From an uncultured Acidobacteriia bacterium (GTDB taxonomy: Bacteria; Acidobacteriota; Terriglobia; Bryobacterales; Bryobacteraceae), in assembly GCA_903907865.1 (NCBI GenBank), contig CAIVPR010000042.1, positions 36,140 to 100,139 on the forward strand: a stretch of DNA of 64,000 nucleotides, written 5' to 3'. Positions 42,001 through 48,879 of this stretch are shown one piece after another. A program made the translations under genes and the position numbers. The notes under the pieces are model-generated. The model was given only the letters and a program-made list of their open reading frames with translations, searched no databases and was not told the origin of the DNA. The stretch's first letter is position 1. Every line of letters starts with the position of its first letter.

Positions 42001-42698
42001 GTGTTGGTGCGGACTTCGCCCGCCACCGTGTTGCCCTGGCCGGTGTTGAGCGTGAAGCGGCTTGAATCCACCTGGCTGCCGGACTTGCCGTTGAAAATGT
42101 TGTCGGAATTGACGCCGTTGACGACGAAGCTGTTGGAGGAGTCGCGCTGGCCGTTGGCCCAGATGGCCTGGTTGCCGAGGCCAGCGTTCGAGCCGGTGCC
42201 CGCGAGGAAGTCGGCGTTGACACCCGGCGAAAGCAGGGCGAGTTGGGTGAAGCTCCCGGTCCCGAGCGGAGTTTCGCGGATGGTCTTCTCGTCGAGGACG
42301 TAACCGTTGGTGGGGTCGGTCTCGTTGAGGAGCGGCGTGCCGGTCACCTCGACCGTGGTCGCAATGGCACCGACCTTGAGGGTGGCGTTGAGCGTGGTGG
42401 AACGCTCGGCACGGACGCCGATTTCGGGGTGGACCTCGGTGGTGAAGCCTGTCTTCTGGATCGTAACCGAGTAGGTGCCGATGGGTAGGTTGGAGATCTG
42501 GTAGAGACCGTTGGCCTGGGACTTGGCCGTGACCTTGAGGTTGGTTGCCTCGCTCTTGACGGAGATGGAGGCGTCTGCGATCGCGGCACCGGAGGAGTCG
42601 GCGACGTTGCCGAGGATGGTGCCAAGCAGGCCCTGCCCGAAAGCGGCCTGCGAGATCGCGAGGACGATCAGCGCGGCTTGGAGGAGTGTTTTCTTCAT
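39030..42698 (-). CDS. TonB-dependent receptor, carboxypeptidase-regulatory type (Oar-like)
   Basis: 1,222 aa. Signal peptide MKKTLLQAALIVLAISQAAFG, carboxypeptidase-regulatory domain (about residues 24-110: LGTILGNVADSSGAAIADAS ... GLYQISNLPIGTYSVTIQKTGF), a plug (GTPLLNETDPTNGYVLDEKTI) and an outer-membrane barrel finishing in GGPRVMQLSAHFRF with the terminal aromatic Phe. Same architecture as the receptor at 23.8 kb but clearly diverged and longer. It diverges from the amidohydrolase gene, which could process whatever it delivers (inference). Confidence 0.93.
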   Translation of the reverse strand: MKKTLLQAALIVLAISQAAFGQGLLGTILGNVADSSGAAIADASISVKSEATNLKVTAKSQANGLYQISNLPIGTYSVTIQKTGFTTEVHPEIGVRAERSTTLNATLKVGAIATTVEVTGTPLLNETDPTNGYVLDEKTIRETPLGTGSFTQLALLSPGVNADFLAGTGSNAGLGNQAIWANGQRDSSNSFVVNGVNSDNIFNGKSGSQVDSSRFTLNTGQGNTVAGEVRTNTSVYDGIGQALPSPPQEALQEVRVNTAMYDATQSAKSGAHIALITKSGSNSLHGEVYEYFQNSVFNAAQFFRNANSSIPAGQKVPPLHYNRPGGTFGGPVIKDKLFFFGSYQALRVSDNLAGTQTATVPQHLTDDRSAGALAAVAQQDLGVTVAQSQIDPAALKIMSAKVNGTYFIPSATITDPVAAKQLGYNVTVTGAPSTSQAGIATGSMDYNWTERERLAVKYIYQDAPNYNPYGGGTAINGFGKSLNSGSQLASIDNTTILSPSLTWENKAGFVRMRSYAKTQQPFTPADLGVNLWGINLFPQINMGTMDNALNKTMSFGPSGNFANVGIYQNKWDFSSTANQVIGRHTLSYGVSWNHTQLNVINNGTQAASIAFTNLSTFLTGTENISSSTFYNGAANRYYRADQIGAYVQDNYKLKSNLTISAGLRYDFEGPMSEKHGTLVNFDSDLYTYNATTDTITNSGLVFAGNSKYATAGTSNSTLKNRQDGFGPRLGVAWSPTFVKHLTVRGGFGLYFDRGELFTYFSPGAGRGFSGPFGVTMQLPFTVPLSAPAGATLSNPFGSTAPGTPGDPAVLAKQLPNLAQTTNGTAPYIFGGYDAHNNLPYTMNWSFDVQYQPKNDWVVTVGYVGNHGANQVLPIPFNQAGIATASNPINGQTSSYGFNIVPAESVATFEGGNTDLRVPFLGYSTNSVLYRAIGFSNYQALQSSVRKSFSHHFQASMSYTWSHSLDIQSNLGLFFNGNNPLDLKQSYGSSTYDRTHVINSTFMYEIPGVKAKTGLLAAVANGWTVNGVVGLQSGQPYNVYDFSGAVAGLINSTTINIADPIIGFTPGTTMSQLKLQGTTGVNVLQPLFDTTKLYIPTLAPGTSGVPPCATVNNAQVCDTYESGYSATGRNTFRGPFQTRFDVAFGKTTRITEKLGMQVRLDIFNVLNHPDFDVPSASTSLYSVTKSGNAIKAVTVRAPSATLGLIQQTLGGPRVMQLSAHFRF

Positions 42699-42825
42699 GA
42701 TTTGGGAGCCCCGGAGGGTAGGGATAGCCCAAACATAGCAACGGAGGGTTAGATCCGTATTACAAAGGGGAAACCGTCGTGTTACAGAATGCCCAACGGG
42801 TGCACGGCGGGCCGCCGTCCGGGTG

Positions 42826-42831
42826 TAGACT
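42826..42831 (+). promoter_or_regulatory. -10-like TAGACT ahead of amidohydrolase
   Basis: TAGACT ends 7 nt before the ATG at 42839; no Shine-Dalgarno is visible. Leaderless-type spacing. Confidence 0.4.
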
Positions 42832-42838
42832 CACTTTC

Positions 42839-43726
42839 ATGCATACCCGCCGCGAATTCCTCGCCGCCGCTGCCGCCGTTCCGGCCCTTGGTTTCGCCGC
42901 CCCCGGACCGCTAGTGATCGATTCGCACGTCCACGTCTGGAAACACGATCCCGCGTTCCCGTTTGCCGCAGGGGCCAAGCCGCCCGCCGAGGACGCCTCC
43001 GCCGAAATGCTGCTCGACCTGATGAAGGCCAACGGTGTCTCGCGCACCGTTATCATCCAGGTCATCCACTACAAGTGGGACAATTCCTACCTCGCCTCGG
43101 TGCTGAAGCAATATCGAAGCCAGTTCCAGGGTGTCTGCCGGGTGAATCCAGAGGACCCCGCCGCCCCCGACCACCTCAGCAAGCTGACCGAGGAACAAGG
43201 GTTTCGGGGTGTCCGCCTCAGCCCGTCCGGCAATGCGGACGGCGACTGGATCAAAGGCCCGCTCATGGCCCCGCTTTGGAAGCGCTGCGCCGACCTTAGA
43301 GTGCCGATGACCGTGCTCGCCCCGGTGGGCCGCATGCCGGACATCGTGCCGCTAATCGAAAAGAATCCGGGTTTGACGGTCGTAATCGACCACATGGCCG
43401 ACTCGCCGCTCGACCAGCCGGAGAAGCTGGAGTTGCTGCTGGCGCTGAAGCGGTATCCGAGGGTCTACGTCAAGATTTCGCACATGTGGTCGCTCTCGAA
43501 ACAGGCGTATCCCTATGCGGATTCAACCGCGCAGGTGAAGCGGCTGCTGGACGCGTTCGGGCCGAAGCGGCTGATGTGGGGCACGGACCACCCGATTTCG
43601 CTCAAGCAATTGCAGTACGCGCAAGCGGTGGAGTTGTTCCGGGACCGGATGGCGATTTTCTCCCCGGAGGAGCGGGCGTGGATTTTGGGCAAGACGGTGC
43701 AGGAGGTCTGGCCGTTCGGGTTGTAG
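42839..43726 (+). CDS. Tat-exported amidohydrolase family protein
   Basis: 295 aa from ATG 42839. The N-terminus has a twin-arginine signal (MHTRREFLAAAAAVPALGFA). The mature part is an amidohydrolase-2 TIM barrel: VIDSHVHVWKHD (metal-binding HxH), FRGVRLSPSG, VVIDHMADSPLD, YVKISHMWSL and LMWGTDHPIS with the conserved Asp. Related enzymes hydrolyse lactones or decarboxylate aromatic acids; the substrate is unknown. Its last 28 bp recur at 44578-44605 in a duplicated fragment, which points to past rearrangement directly downstream. Confidence 0.9.
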   Translation: MHTRREFLAAAAAVPALGFAAPGPLVIDSHVHVWKHDPAFPFAAGAKPPAEDASAEMLLDLMKANGVSRTVIIQVIHYKWDNSYLASVLKQYRSQFQGVCRVNPEDPAAPDHLSKLTEEQGFRGVRLSPSGNADGDWIKGPLMAPLWKRCADLRVPMTVLAPVGRMPDIVPLIEKNPGLTVVIDHMADSPLDQPEKLELLLALKRYPRVYVKISHMWSLSKQAYPYADSTAQVKRLLDAFGPKRLMWGTDHPISLKQLQYAQAVELFRDRMAIFSPEERAWILGKTVQEVWPFGL

Positions 43727-43737
43727 GAGGGCGCGGC

Positions 43738-44151
43738 CTACATGTTCCCGGCTCTGTTGGGTCTTCCGCCGAGACTGCCGTTGGTGCGGGCTGCCGCTTT
43801 TTTCGCGTCGCTGGTCGCTCGGCCACCGACTTGGCCGAGGCGGGACGCCGTCCATGATTTCGAACCTAGAAAGCCTTCGAGGAGGGCAGGAATGTATAAG
43901 TCCGCGTCGATCTCCGGGAAGTGGAGGCCGAAGCCCGAGGGGCTGACCTCAATTTGCTTGAGTTGGGCGGGTAGGGCGTGTTCCAGACCTTGGGCGTCTT
44001 CGGGGGAGAAACTTACGATGAGTTTGGAACTAAGATGGATAACGATTCTTCCCGTGCGTCCGTCGTAGCGGGCCGACAGGGCGCGCGGTGAGGAGGCTTT
44101 CAACTTTTCGCCGCGTTTGTTGGCCAGATCCAAATCGTCAAGCAGTTTCAT
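43738..44151 (-). CDS. DUF2442 protein (partner of DUF4160), intact
   Basis: 137 aa from ATG 44151. DUF2442 core: GRIVIHLSSKLIVSFSPEDAQGL, QIEVSPSGFGLHFPEIDADLYIPALLEG. The C-terminal ~40 residues are basic with an AT-hook-like GGRPNR and TNGSLGGRP. DUF2442 genes normally follow DUF4160 genes in two-gene modules thought to be toxin-antitoxin-like, and that order is kept here. The start codon lies within the end of the broken DUF4160 gene, showing that the pair was translationally coupled. Confidence 0.8.
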   Translation of the reverse strand: MKLLDDLDLANKRGEKLKASSPRALSARYDGRTGRIVIHLSSKLIVSFSPEDAQGLEHALPAQLKQIEVSPSGFGLHFPEIDADLYIPALLEGFLGSKSWTASRLGQVGGRATSDAKKAAARTNGSLGGRPNRAGNM

Positions 44152-44385
44152 GAATTTTCTCCCAAGCACCGCATAGACCAGTCAGGTGCGTAGTCAAAGC
44201 TCCCGCGATCTGCGCGACCTCCCGCCGCGAGAATCCGTAGTTCTCCGCAGTTCAACCGGTCCCGAGCCACAGTTCAGTTCGAACACTGATTCACAGCCGC
44301 GCCCGATGACATGAACGTGGGCGGGGCGATGATCGTTGGGATAGATGACGATTCGAAGGCCGTCAAACCGCAGGACCGTCGGCAA
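44138..44385 (-). pseudogene. DUF4160 gene broken by a frameshift
   Basis: The reading starts MPTVLRFDGLRIVIYPNDHR and runs normally (HVHVIGRGC, VELR), then loses one base near 44238 and reads junk to TGA. In the other frame the family sequence continues: ENYGFSRREVAQIAGALTTH, then WEKIHE, with a stop at 44138-44140 overlapping the DUF2442 start. One missing base explains everything, so the loss is recent or a base-calling error. DUF4160 is the likely toxin side of the pair. Confidence 0.75.
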
Positions 44386-44400
44386 GACCCAGTATCCGAA

Positions 44401-44418
44401 AACCCAATAGCTTGGGTT
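44401..44418. terminator. perfect hairpin upstream of DUF4160 remnant
   Basis: AACCCAA-TAGC-TTGGGTT, a perfect 7-bp stem in the region between the DUF4160 remnant and hicB. AT-rich for this genome and of unknown role. Confidence 0.35.
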
Positions 44419-44466
44419 CTAATGACACACAGCCCAAGCCTTCGCGCCCGCAGTTGCCGGGGGTCA

Positions 44467-44605
44467 ATTCGGTCTCCACGCCGGATTGGAAGACGGTCAC
44501 GTTGGCACCCTAGCGCGAAAGCAGCGGCTTGCGGATGTAGTCCTTCTGCCGCGCGGTCTGTCGAGGTGCGATTCCAGCAGGAGGTCTGGCCATTCGGGTT
44601 GTAGG
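44467..44605. repeat. mosaic scar of two neighbouring genes
   Basis: 44467-44567 is a diverged copy of 45292-45393, inside the ATP-grasp gene; it still encodes KDYIRKPLLSR on the minus strand but contains a stop. 44578-44605 copies 43700-43727, the last 28 bp of the amidohydrolase gene, with one mismatch. The segment carries no gene of its own. Confidence 0.75.
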
Positions 44606-44643
44606 GTTTTGCCTGCCGATTTTCACATTTCGCTTACTCTTGA

Positions 44644-44649
44644 TACTAT
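44644..44649 (+). promoter_or_regulatory. -10-like TACTAT ahead of hicB
   Basis: TACTAT ends 6 nt before the ATG at 44656, preceded by AT-rich sequence. Supports ATG 44656 over the TTG at 44650. Confidence 0.45.
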
Positions 44650-44655
44650 TTGAGA

Positions 44656-44862
44656 ATGAGGCTATTGGTGACCATCGAGCGGGACGAGACGGGCATGTTG
44701 GTTGTCGAGTGTCCTGCATTACCCGGCTGCGTATCCCAAGGGCGCACGGAATCCGAGGCTCTTGACAATATTCGCGAGGCCATCGCGGGTTGTCTGGCGA
44801 CACGGGCTGCCCACAGAATGCCACCGAGTATTGAAGTTCGGGAGATCGAGGTGCCCGCCTAG
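44656..44862 (+). CDS. hicB: HicB-type antitoxin
   Basis: 68 aa. Partial RNase H-like HicB fold: MRLLVTIERDETGMLVVECPALPGCVSQGRTESEALDNIREAIAG, matching the DxxGxxVVxCPxLPGCxSQGxTxxEAxxN consensus. It lacks a separate DNA-binding tail, like the short HicB antitoxins. The toxin gene begins at the base after its stop codon (TAG-TTG), i.e. antitoxin-first order, and both genes are intact. Confidence 0.93.
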   Translation: MRLLVTIERDETGMLVVECPALPGCVSQGRTESEALDNIREAIAGCLATRAAHRMPPSIEVREIEVPA

Positions 44863-45084
44863 TTGGCGACGCTACCGGTTATTTCGGGAGAACGGGCAGT
44901 CCGGACGTTCCTCAAAGCTGGCTGGGTCAGAGACCGGCAGCACGGTAGTCACGTAATCATGATGAAGCGCGGGCATCCCGCCGCCTTGTCCATCCCCCAA
45001 CACCGCGAATTGGCACCGGGAACTCTCCGTTCTCTCATTCGAACCGCGAAAATGTCGGTCGACCAGTTCGCAGAATTGTTGTAG
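44863..45084 (+). CDS. hicA: HicA-type toxin
   Basis: 73 aa from TTG 44863. dsRBD-like HicA fold: VISGERAVRTFLKAGWVRDR, then GSHVIMMKRGHPAALSIPQH, including the active-site His after Gly-Ser, and ELAPGTLRSLIRTAKMSVDQF. It is an mRNA interferase held in check by HicB. Initiation at TTG directly behind the hicB stop implies strict translational coupling, which keeps toxin levels below antitoxin. Confidence 0.92.
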   Translation: MATLPVISGERAVRTFLKAGWVRDRQHGSHVIMMKRGHPAALSIPQHRELAPGTLRSLIRTAKMSVDQFAELL

Positions 45085-45100
45085 CTCCGAGCCCGGACCC

Positions 45101-46234
45101 TCAAAAGTAGTGCGGTACAAACGTGCCCAAGTTTCCAGTGACCAGACCCGCACTCTCGCGGATCCCGATCCCTGCCGGACCTTGGTCGGTCACAATCCAG
45201 CTACCGGTCACCGGCCTCCTGCCCTCGAAAACCGCCTCCGGGGCGAGTGCCTGCCAGACGAAACCTTCGCGTCCATAGCTACCAGTGGTCGATTCGGTCT
45301 CCACGCCGGACTGGAACACGCTGACGTTGGCCCCTTCGCGCGACAGGAGCGGCTTGCGGACATAGTCCTTCATCCCGCGCGGTCCGTCGAGGTATGCCTC
45401 CAACAGGTTCGGGTGCCCCGGAAACAACTCCCACAACACCGCCAGCAGCGCCTTGTTCGACCACAACATCTTCCAGATCGGCTCGATCCAGAGCATTTGG
45501 TCATGCGACCCAACAATCTCGCGCCCGAAATCCTTCAGCAGCCACTCCCACGGGTAGAGCGCAAAGATGGCGCGGATCGGATCATCGTCCAAGTCGCGGA
45601 ACTCCCATTTCCCGGCGTTCCACCCGATGTCGCCCACGTGCAGGAACGAGGTCGGGATCCCCGCCTGCTCGGCCGTGTCGCGCACATAAGCCGTGGTGAC
45701 GGTGTCCTCGGCGTTTTCCATGCAGGAAAAATGCAGGTGGCGACCGCGCAAGCCAGGCTTGATCTCCTTCCACTGGGCGATCAGCTTCTCGTGGATGGAG
45801 TTGAACTGGTCGGAGCCGGGCATGCGGTCGCGCAGCCACTGCCACTGGATGACGGAAGCTTCGAGAAGCGCCGTCGGGGTATTGGCGTTGTATTCAAGGA
45901 GCTTGGGCGGGTCGACGCCGTCGTAAGAGAGGTCCATGCGGCCGTAGATCGACGGCGGCTCGGCCTCCCACGCGTTCACGATGAGTTCGCGAGCGGGAGC
46001 GGGAATGCGGAGGTCGTCGAAGCGGTCCTCGTCGATGATGTGCTGCGCGGCTTCGAGGCAGAGGCGTTGGAGTTCCGCCGTCGCAGCCTCAAGGGTGTCG
46101 ATTTCCTTGGCGGAAAACCGGTAGCAGGCGGATTCGTCCCAATAGGGGACTCCGTCGGGGGAGTGGAAGACGAGACCTTGCTCCTCGACCCTCTGCTGCC
46201 AGTTGCTGCGGGGGTTGATCGATTTGCGCAGCAT
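45101..46234 (-). CDS. glutathionylspermidine synthase-like ATP-grasp protein (YgiC/YjfC type)
   Basis: 377 aa from ATG 46234. It matches the C-terminal synthetase of the glutathionylspermidine synthase family: YWDESACYRFSAKEIDTLE, DLSYDGVDPPKLLEYNANTPTALLEASV, NKALLAVLWELFPGHPNLL, GMKDYVRKPLLSREGANV, and GSWIVTDQGPAGIGIRES at the end. Stand-alone members (E. coli YgiC/YjfC) are ATP-dependent ligases for an unidentified peptide-type substrate. A small lipoprotein gene overlaps its start (TAATG), as in ygiB-ygiC. A much longer upstream extension of the frame is not conserved-looking and was not used. Confidence 0.9.
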   Translation of the reverse strand: MLRKSINPRSNWQQRVEEQGLVFHSPDGVPYWDESACYRFSAKEIDTLEAATAELQRLCLEAAQHIIDEDRFDDLRIPAPARELIVNAWEAEPPSIYGRMDLSYDGVDPPKLLEYNANTPTALLEASVIQWQWLRDRMPGSDQFNSIHEKLIAQWKEIKPGLRGRHLHFSCMENAEDTVTTAYVRDTAEQAGIPTSFLHVGDIGWNAGKWEFRDLDDDPIRAIFALYPWEWLLKDFGREIVGSHDQMLWIEPIWKMLWSNKALLAVLWELFPGHPNLLEAYLDGPRGMKDYVRKPLLSREGANVSVFQSGVETESTTGSYGREGFVWQALAPEAVFEGRRPVTGSWIVTDQGPAGIGIRESAGLVTGNLGTFVPHYF

Positions 46235-46527
46235 TACTCCCCTGCCCCGCCGCCGTGCGCGCCGCCCGCCTCGCCTGCCCCATGGGCCGCACCTTCGCTG
46301 CCGATCACGCCGCGGGTGGTGCCAGATTCGGTCGATGAATGCGAGGAGGCCCCGCCGCCCCAGTGGTAGTAGTACCCGCCGGTCTTGCCGCCGCCGGAGG
46401 TGCAATTCCGCTCGTCCGCCGGGTTGCCCAACTGGTCGAGGCAGCGGCGGGGCTGGCTGCCGCAGGCTTCGAGAGTCGCGGCGAGGGACACCACGACAAA
46501 TGCGTCCACGACGCGGGAACGTTTCAT
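46234..46527 (-). CDS. small lipoprotein, YgiB-like partner
   Basis: 97 aa. Lipoprotein signal ending in LEAC (Cys 22), then RCLDQLGNPADERNCTSGGG, reminiscent of the CVD--G-VV-D--C core of DUF1190/YgiB proteins, and a Gly/Ser/His-rich C-terminal half (HWGGGASSHSSTES). Its stop overlaps the start of the YgiC-like ligase. That pairing recurs in Proteobacteria, so the lipoprotein is likely its functional partner in the envelope. Confidence 0.72.
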   Translation of the reverse strand: MKRSRVVDAFVVVSLAATLEACGSQPRRCLDQLGNPADERNCTSGGGKTGGYYYHWGGGASSHSSTESGTTRGVIGSEGAAHGAGEAGGAHGGGAGE

Positions 46528-46681
46528 GCTGCTGAGCTGAGTTTAGCAGTTCGGGTGGATCGAGGAAACGCGGGTCACAACTTTTTTCACGGAGTCTTCT
46601 CCACAGAATCAACAACTTGCAGGATCCTTGGTTCGAAATAGACCCCTCCATCGCGTAACCTCGACATCGGGAGGGCCCACT

Positions 46682-47215
46682 ATGGCCAACGAAATCGAAA
46701 CCCTGCTTAACCGCGAAATCGCCCGCTGTGTCTCGCGCGTCGCCGAATGCGAAACCCACGAGGCCGAACTCCTGGCGAATCCCAAACTCCGAGCCGCCAA
46801 CGACCGGGAGCGAGACCGCACCTTCATCTCGCTGGCCCGCGCACTGAAGATGCTCCGCGATCTCCAGAAATCCGCCCCAAAGTCCGACCCCGCCACGGCG
46901 CAACCCGAGATCCCGGCCCAACCGCCTATTGCCCGCAACGCCCCGTGTCCCTGCCGGTCCGGGCAGAAGTACAAGCGCTGCTGCGGACGCCTCGCGCCGC
47001 CCCTCTACACAGCCCACACGGTACGCGGAAAGATCGCGGCTAGCCCCACTCCCGCCCGATCCGCGCCAACACAAACGCAGCCAAGTCCGCCGGTGGCGGG
47101 GCCGAAAACACCTCCAGCCCCTTCTCCGTCTCGAATTCCACCTGCGAGCAATGCAGGGCATGCCGGTCGAGTAGCAACTGGTCCAACAACTCCGGCGACA
47201 TTCCCTCGCGCATGA
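46682..47215 (+). CDS. SEC-C motif protein, end overlapping a convergent gene
   Basis: 177 aa from ATG 46682 (GGGAGG upstream). The first ~80 residues are a charged helical segment (NEIETLLNREIARCVSRVAEC). Residues ~82-105 hold the zinc-binding SEC-C motif NAPCPCRSGQKYKRCCG. After about residue 118 the frame enters the antisense of the pseudouridine synthase gene and becomes Pro/Thr-rich, so the natural stop may have been lost and the last ~58 residues may be non-native. Function unknown; SEC-C domains bind proteins or ribosomes. Confidence 0.7.
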   Translation: MANEIETLLNREIARCVSRVAECETHEAELLANPKLRAANDRERDRTFISLARALKMLRDLQKSAPKSDPATAQPEIPAQPPIARNAPCPCRSGQKYKRCCGRLAPPLYTAHTVRGKIAASPTPARSAPTQTQPSPPVAGPKTPPAPSPSRIPPASNAGHAGRVATGPTTPATFPRA

Positions 47216-47798
47216 AGCGAATCATGGCGGTAGGGTCGGGGCCGTAGAGCTTGTCGCCGACCAGCGGCAGCCCCAGCGAGGCCGCGTGGACCCGGATCTG
47301 GTGGCGACGTCCACTGTGGGGATGGACCCGCGCCAGCGTGAAGCCGCCGCTGGCGGCAATCGGGATGAACTCGGTTTCCGCCGCGTCGCCGCCCGTTTCC
47401 ACCACCGTCTGGCGGGAGTAGAATTCGGCACCCGGATCGGGACCAATCGGAGCCGTGACTGTGACCGGGCTCTCCAGCAAACCCGTGAGAACCGCGTGGT
47501 ATGTCTTGCGATAGCAGCGGAACTGCACGGCGCGCTGCAGTCGGCAACCCGTCTCCTTGGTTCGGGCCAGCAGGAACACCCCGCTGGTTTCGCGGTCCAG
47601 CCGGAAGGGCACACGGAACACCTCGTCGCCGAAGTGCTCGCGGCAGGCCCCCACCAGACTGGACCAGGGGCCGTGGCGCGACCGGTGGCACACCACGTGG
47701 GGCGGCTTGTTCAGGATCAGGAGGTCGTCGGTCTCCTCCTGAATCCAGCCCTTCAGTTCTTCTGGCGTGATGAGCCAGCCCCAATCGGTCGCAGGCAT
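47040..47798 (-). CDS. RluA-family pseudouridine synthase
   Basis: 252 aa. The catalytic motif HVVCHRSRHGPWSS ... VPFRLDRETSGVFLLA contains the RLDRETSG signature with its catalytic Asp, followed by YRKTYHAVLTGLL, RVHPHSGRRHQIRVHAASLGLPLVGDKLYG and HALHCSQVEFE. It isomerises uridine in rRNA or tRNA; the exact site cannot be assigned. Its 3' end overlaps the SEC-C gene on the other strand by 176 bp. A Shine-Dalgarno (AAGGA) precedes the ATG. Confidence 0.93.
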   Translation of the reverse strand: MPATDWGWLITPEELKGWIQEETDDLLILNKPPHVVCHRSRHGPWSSLVGACREHFGDEVFRVPFRLDRETSGVFLLARTKETGCRLQRAVQFRCYRKTYHAVLTGLLESPVTVTAPIGPDPGAEFYSRQTVVETGGDAAETEFIPIAASGGFTLARVHPHSGRRHQIRVHAASLGLPLVGDKLYGPDPTAMIRFMREGMSPELLDQLLLDRHALHCSQVEFETEKGLEVFSAPPPADLAAFVLARIGREWG

Positions 47799-47849
47799 GT
47801 CCTTATTGATTGTCGGGGACGGACGCGCTTGGGATACTGGCGGTTGGGA

Positions 47850-48332
47850 ATGTCCGATCTGGTTTCAATCCGGCAGGCGGTGGAAGCGCGCGTGGAGGGC
47901 ATGGCCAGTGCCCGAGGGGATTGGCCGTGCCGCAAAGGCTGCGATGATTGCTGCCATCGACTGGCGGCGATTCCTCGTGTCAGCCGGACGGAGTGGGAAG
48001 GCATCCGCGAGGCCTTGGATGAGCTTTCTAGGGAAGTCGCGGAAGCGGCGCGGGCTCGGATTCGGGCTTCGGCGGAGGAATCGCGGCCCTTCACGTGTCC
48101 ATTGCTGGACCGGGATTCGGGGACGTGCTTGATCTACGCCGCGCGACCGGTGGAATGCAGGACTTACGGATTCTACCTGGAGCGGGACAGGGTGCTGGGT
48201 TGCGAACGGATCGAGTCGGTTGCGGAGGAGCAGTCCGGCGTGGTTTGGGGGAATCACGAGACGGTCGCGGAGGAGTTGCGTGGGTTGGGGCCGGAGGCCG
48301 CGCTACATGAATGGCTGGTTGGAGTCGGGTGA
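47850..48332 (+). CDS. YkgJ-family cysteine-cluster protein
   Basis: 160 aa from ATG 47850. The Fe-S/zinc-type cluster CRKGCDDCCH lies near residues 27-36. It is followed by FTCPLLDRDSGTCLIYAARPVECRTYGFYLE, the paired C-x7-C-x9-C pattern of the YkgJ family. These proteins bind a metal and are of unknown function. The upstream extension of this frame is antisense of the pseudouridine synthase gene and was discarded. Confidence 0.9.
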   Translation: MSDLVSIRQAVEARVEGMASARGDWPCRKGCDDCCHRLAAIPRVSRTEWEGIREALDELSREVAEAARARIRASAEESRPFTCPLLDRDSGTCLIYAARPVECRTYGFYLERDRVLGCERIESVAEEQSGVVWGNHETVAEELRGLGPEAALHEWLVGVG

Positions 48333-48388
48333 GTGGCGGTTTGGCCCAAGGGTTCACCCGCAGGCCTATGATGAAATCGGAGTTTACG

Positions 48389-48679
48389 ATGACGTTGCAC
48401 GACCTTCGCACCCAAAAGCGTGCCGCAATTCTGGCAATCGCGGCCAAACACGGCGTGACCACGATCCACGTCTTCGGCTCGTTCGCTCGCGGGGAGGCCG
48501 GCCCGGACAGTGACCTCGACCTTCTTATCGAGAGAGGTCCCTTCCGCACGCCGTTTTTTCCTGGAGGCTTCGTCGCCGATCTTGAGCAAGAACTCGGGTG
48601 CCGGATCGACGTCACCACCCGCGCGGCTCTGAGGACCGGGCTACGGGAGCGGGTACTTCGGGAGGCCGTAAGCCTTTGA
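48389..48679 (+). CDS. MNT-type nucleotidyltransferase antitoxin
   Basis: 96 aa from ATG 48389 with GGAG 6 nt upstream. Minimal nucleotidyltransferase: HVFGSFARGEAGPDSDLDLLIE (GSxxRG-x5-DSDLDL, catalytic Asp pair) and a third Asp in GCRIDVTT. In MNT-HEPN modules this protein adenylylates a Tyr on the HEPN toxin and so silences it. The HEPN gene overlaps its stop (TTGA), but it is broken, so this antitoxin now stands without a working partner here. Confidence 0.9.
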   Translation: MTLHDLRTQKRAAILAIAAKHGVTTIHVFGSFARGEAGPDSDLDLLIERGPFRTPFFPGGFVADLEQELGCRIDVTTRAALRTGLRERVLREAVSL

Positions 48680-48844
48680 AGACCGATTTACTGTATCTCG
48701 ACCACATCCTGGAGTGCATCCAGAAGATCGAGGCCTACGTGGGTTCCGAGCACAGCCCGGGATATCATCGTCGAAGACCTACCAGTCCTGAAAGATCACA
48801 TCTCCCGACTCCGGTTGCACGTTCTGCGATCCGAGCCTCAGTGA
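48676..48844 (+). pseudogene. HEPN toxin gene with large internal deletion
   Basis: From TTG 48676 the first ~27 residues are a HEPN N-terminus (LKTDLLYLDHILECIQKIEAY). The reading then jumps to what should be the last helix, DIIVEDLPVLKDHISRLR, in another frame, ending at TGA 48842-48844. The whole middle with the RNase motif (Rx4-6H) and the Tyr modified by MNT, some 50-60 residues, is gone. The deletion joint lies near 48757. Confidence 0.75.
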
Positions 48845-48879
48845 GCACACGAGCCTGAGGCTGCGCTCCAAGAATGGCT

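Noticed and set aside
46235..47161. Long N-terminal extension that would make the YgiC-like ligase 686 aa
   Set aside because: The extension is Arg/Gly/Pro-rich, overlaps the lipoprotein and SEC-C genes, and the family starts at MLRKSINPRSNW (46234).
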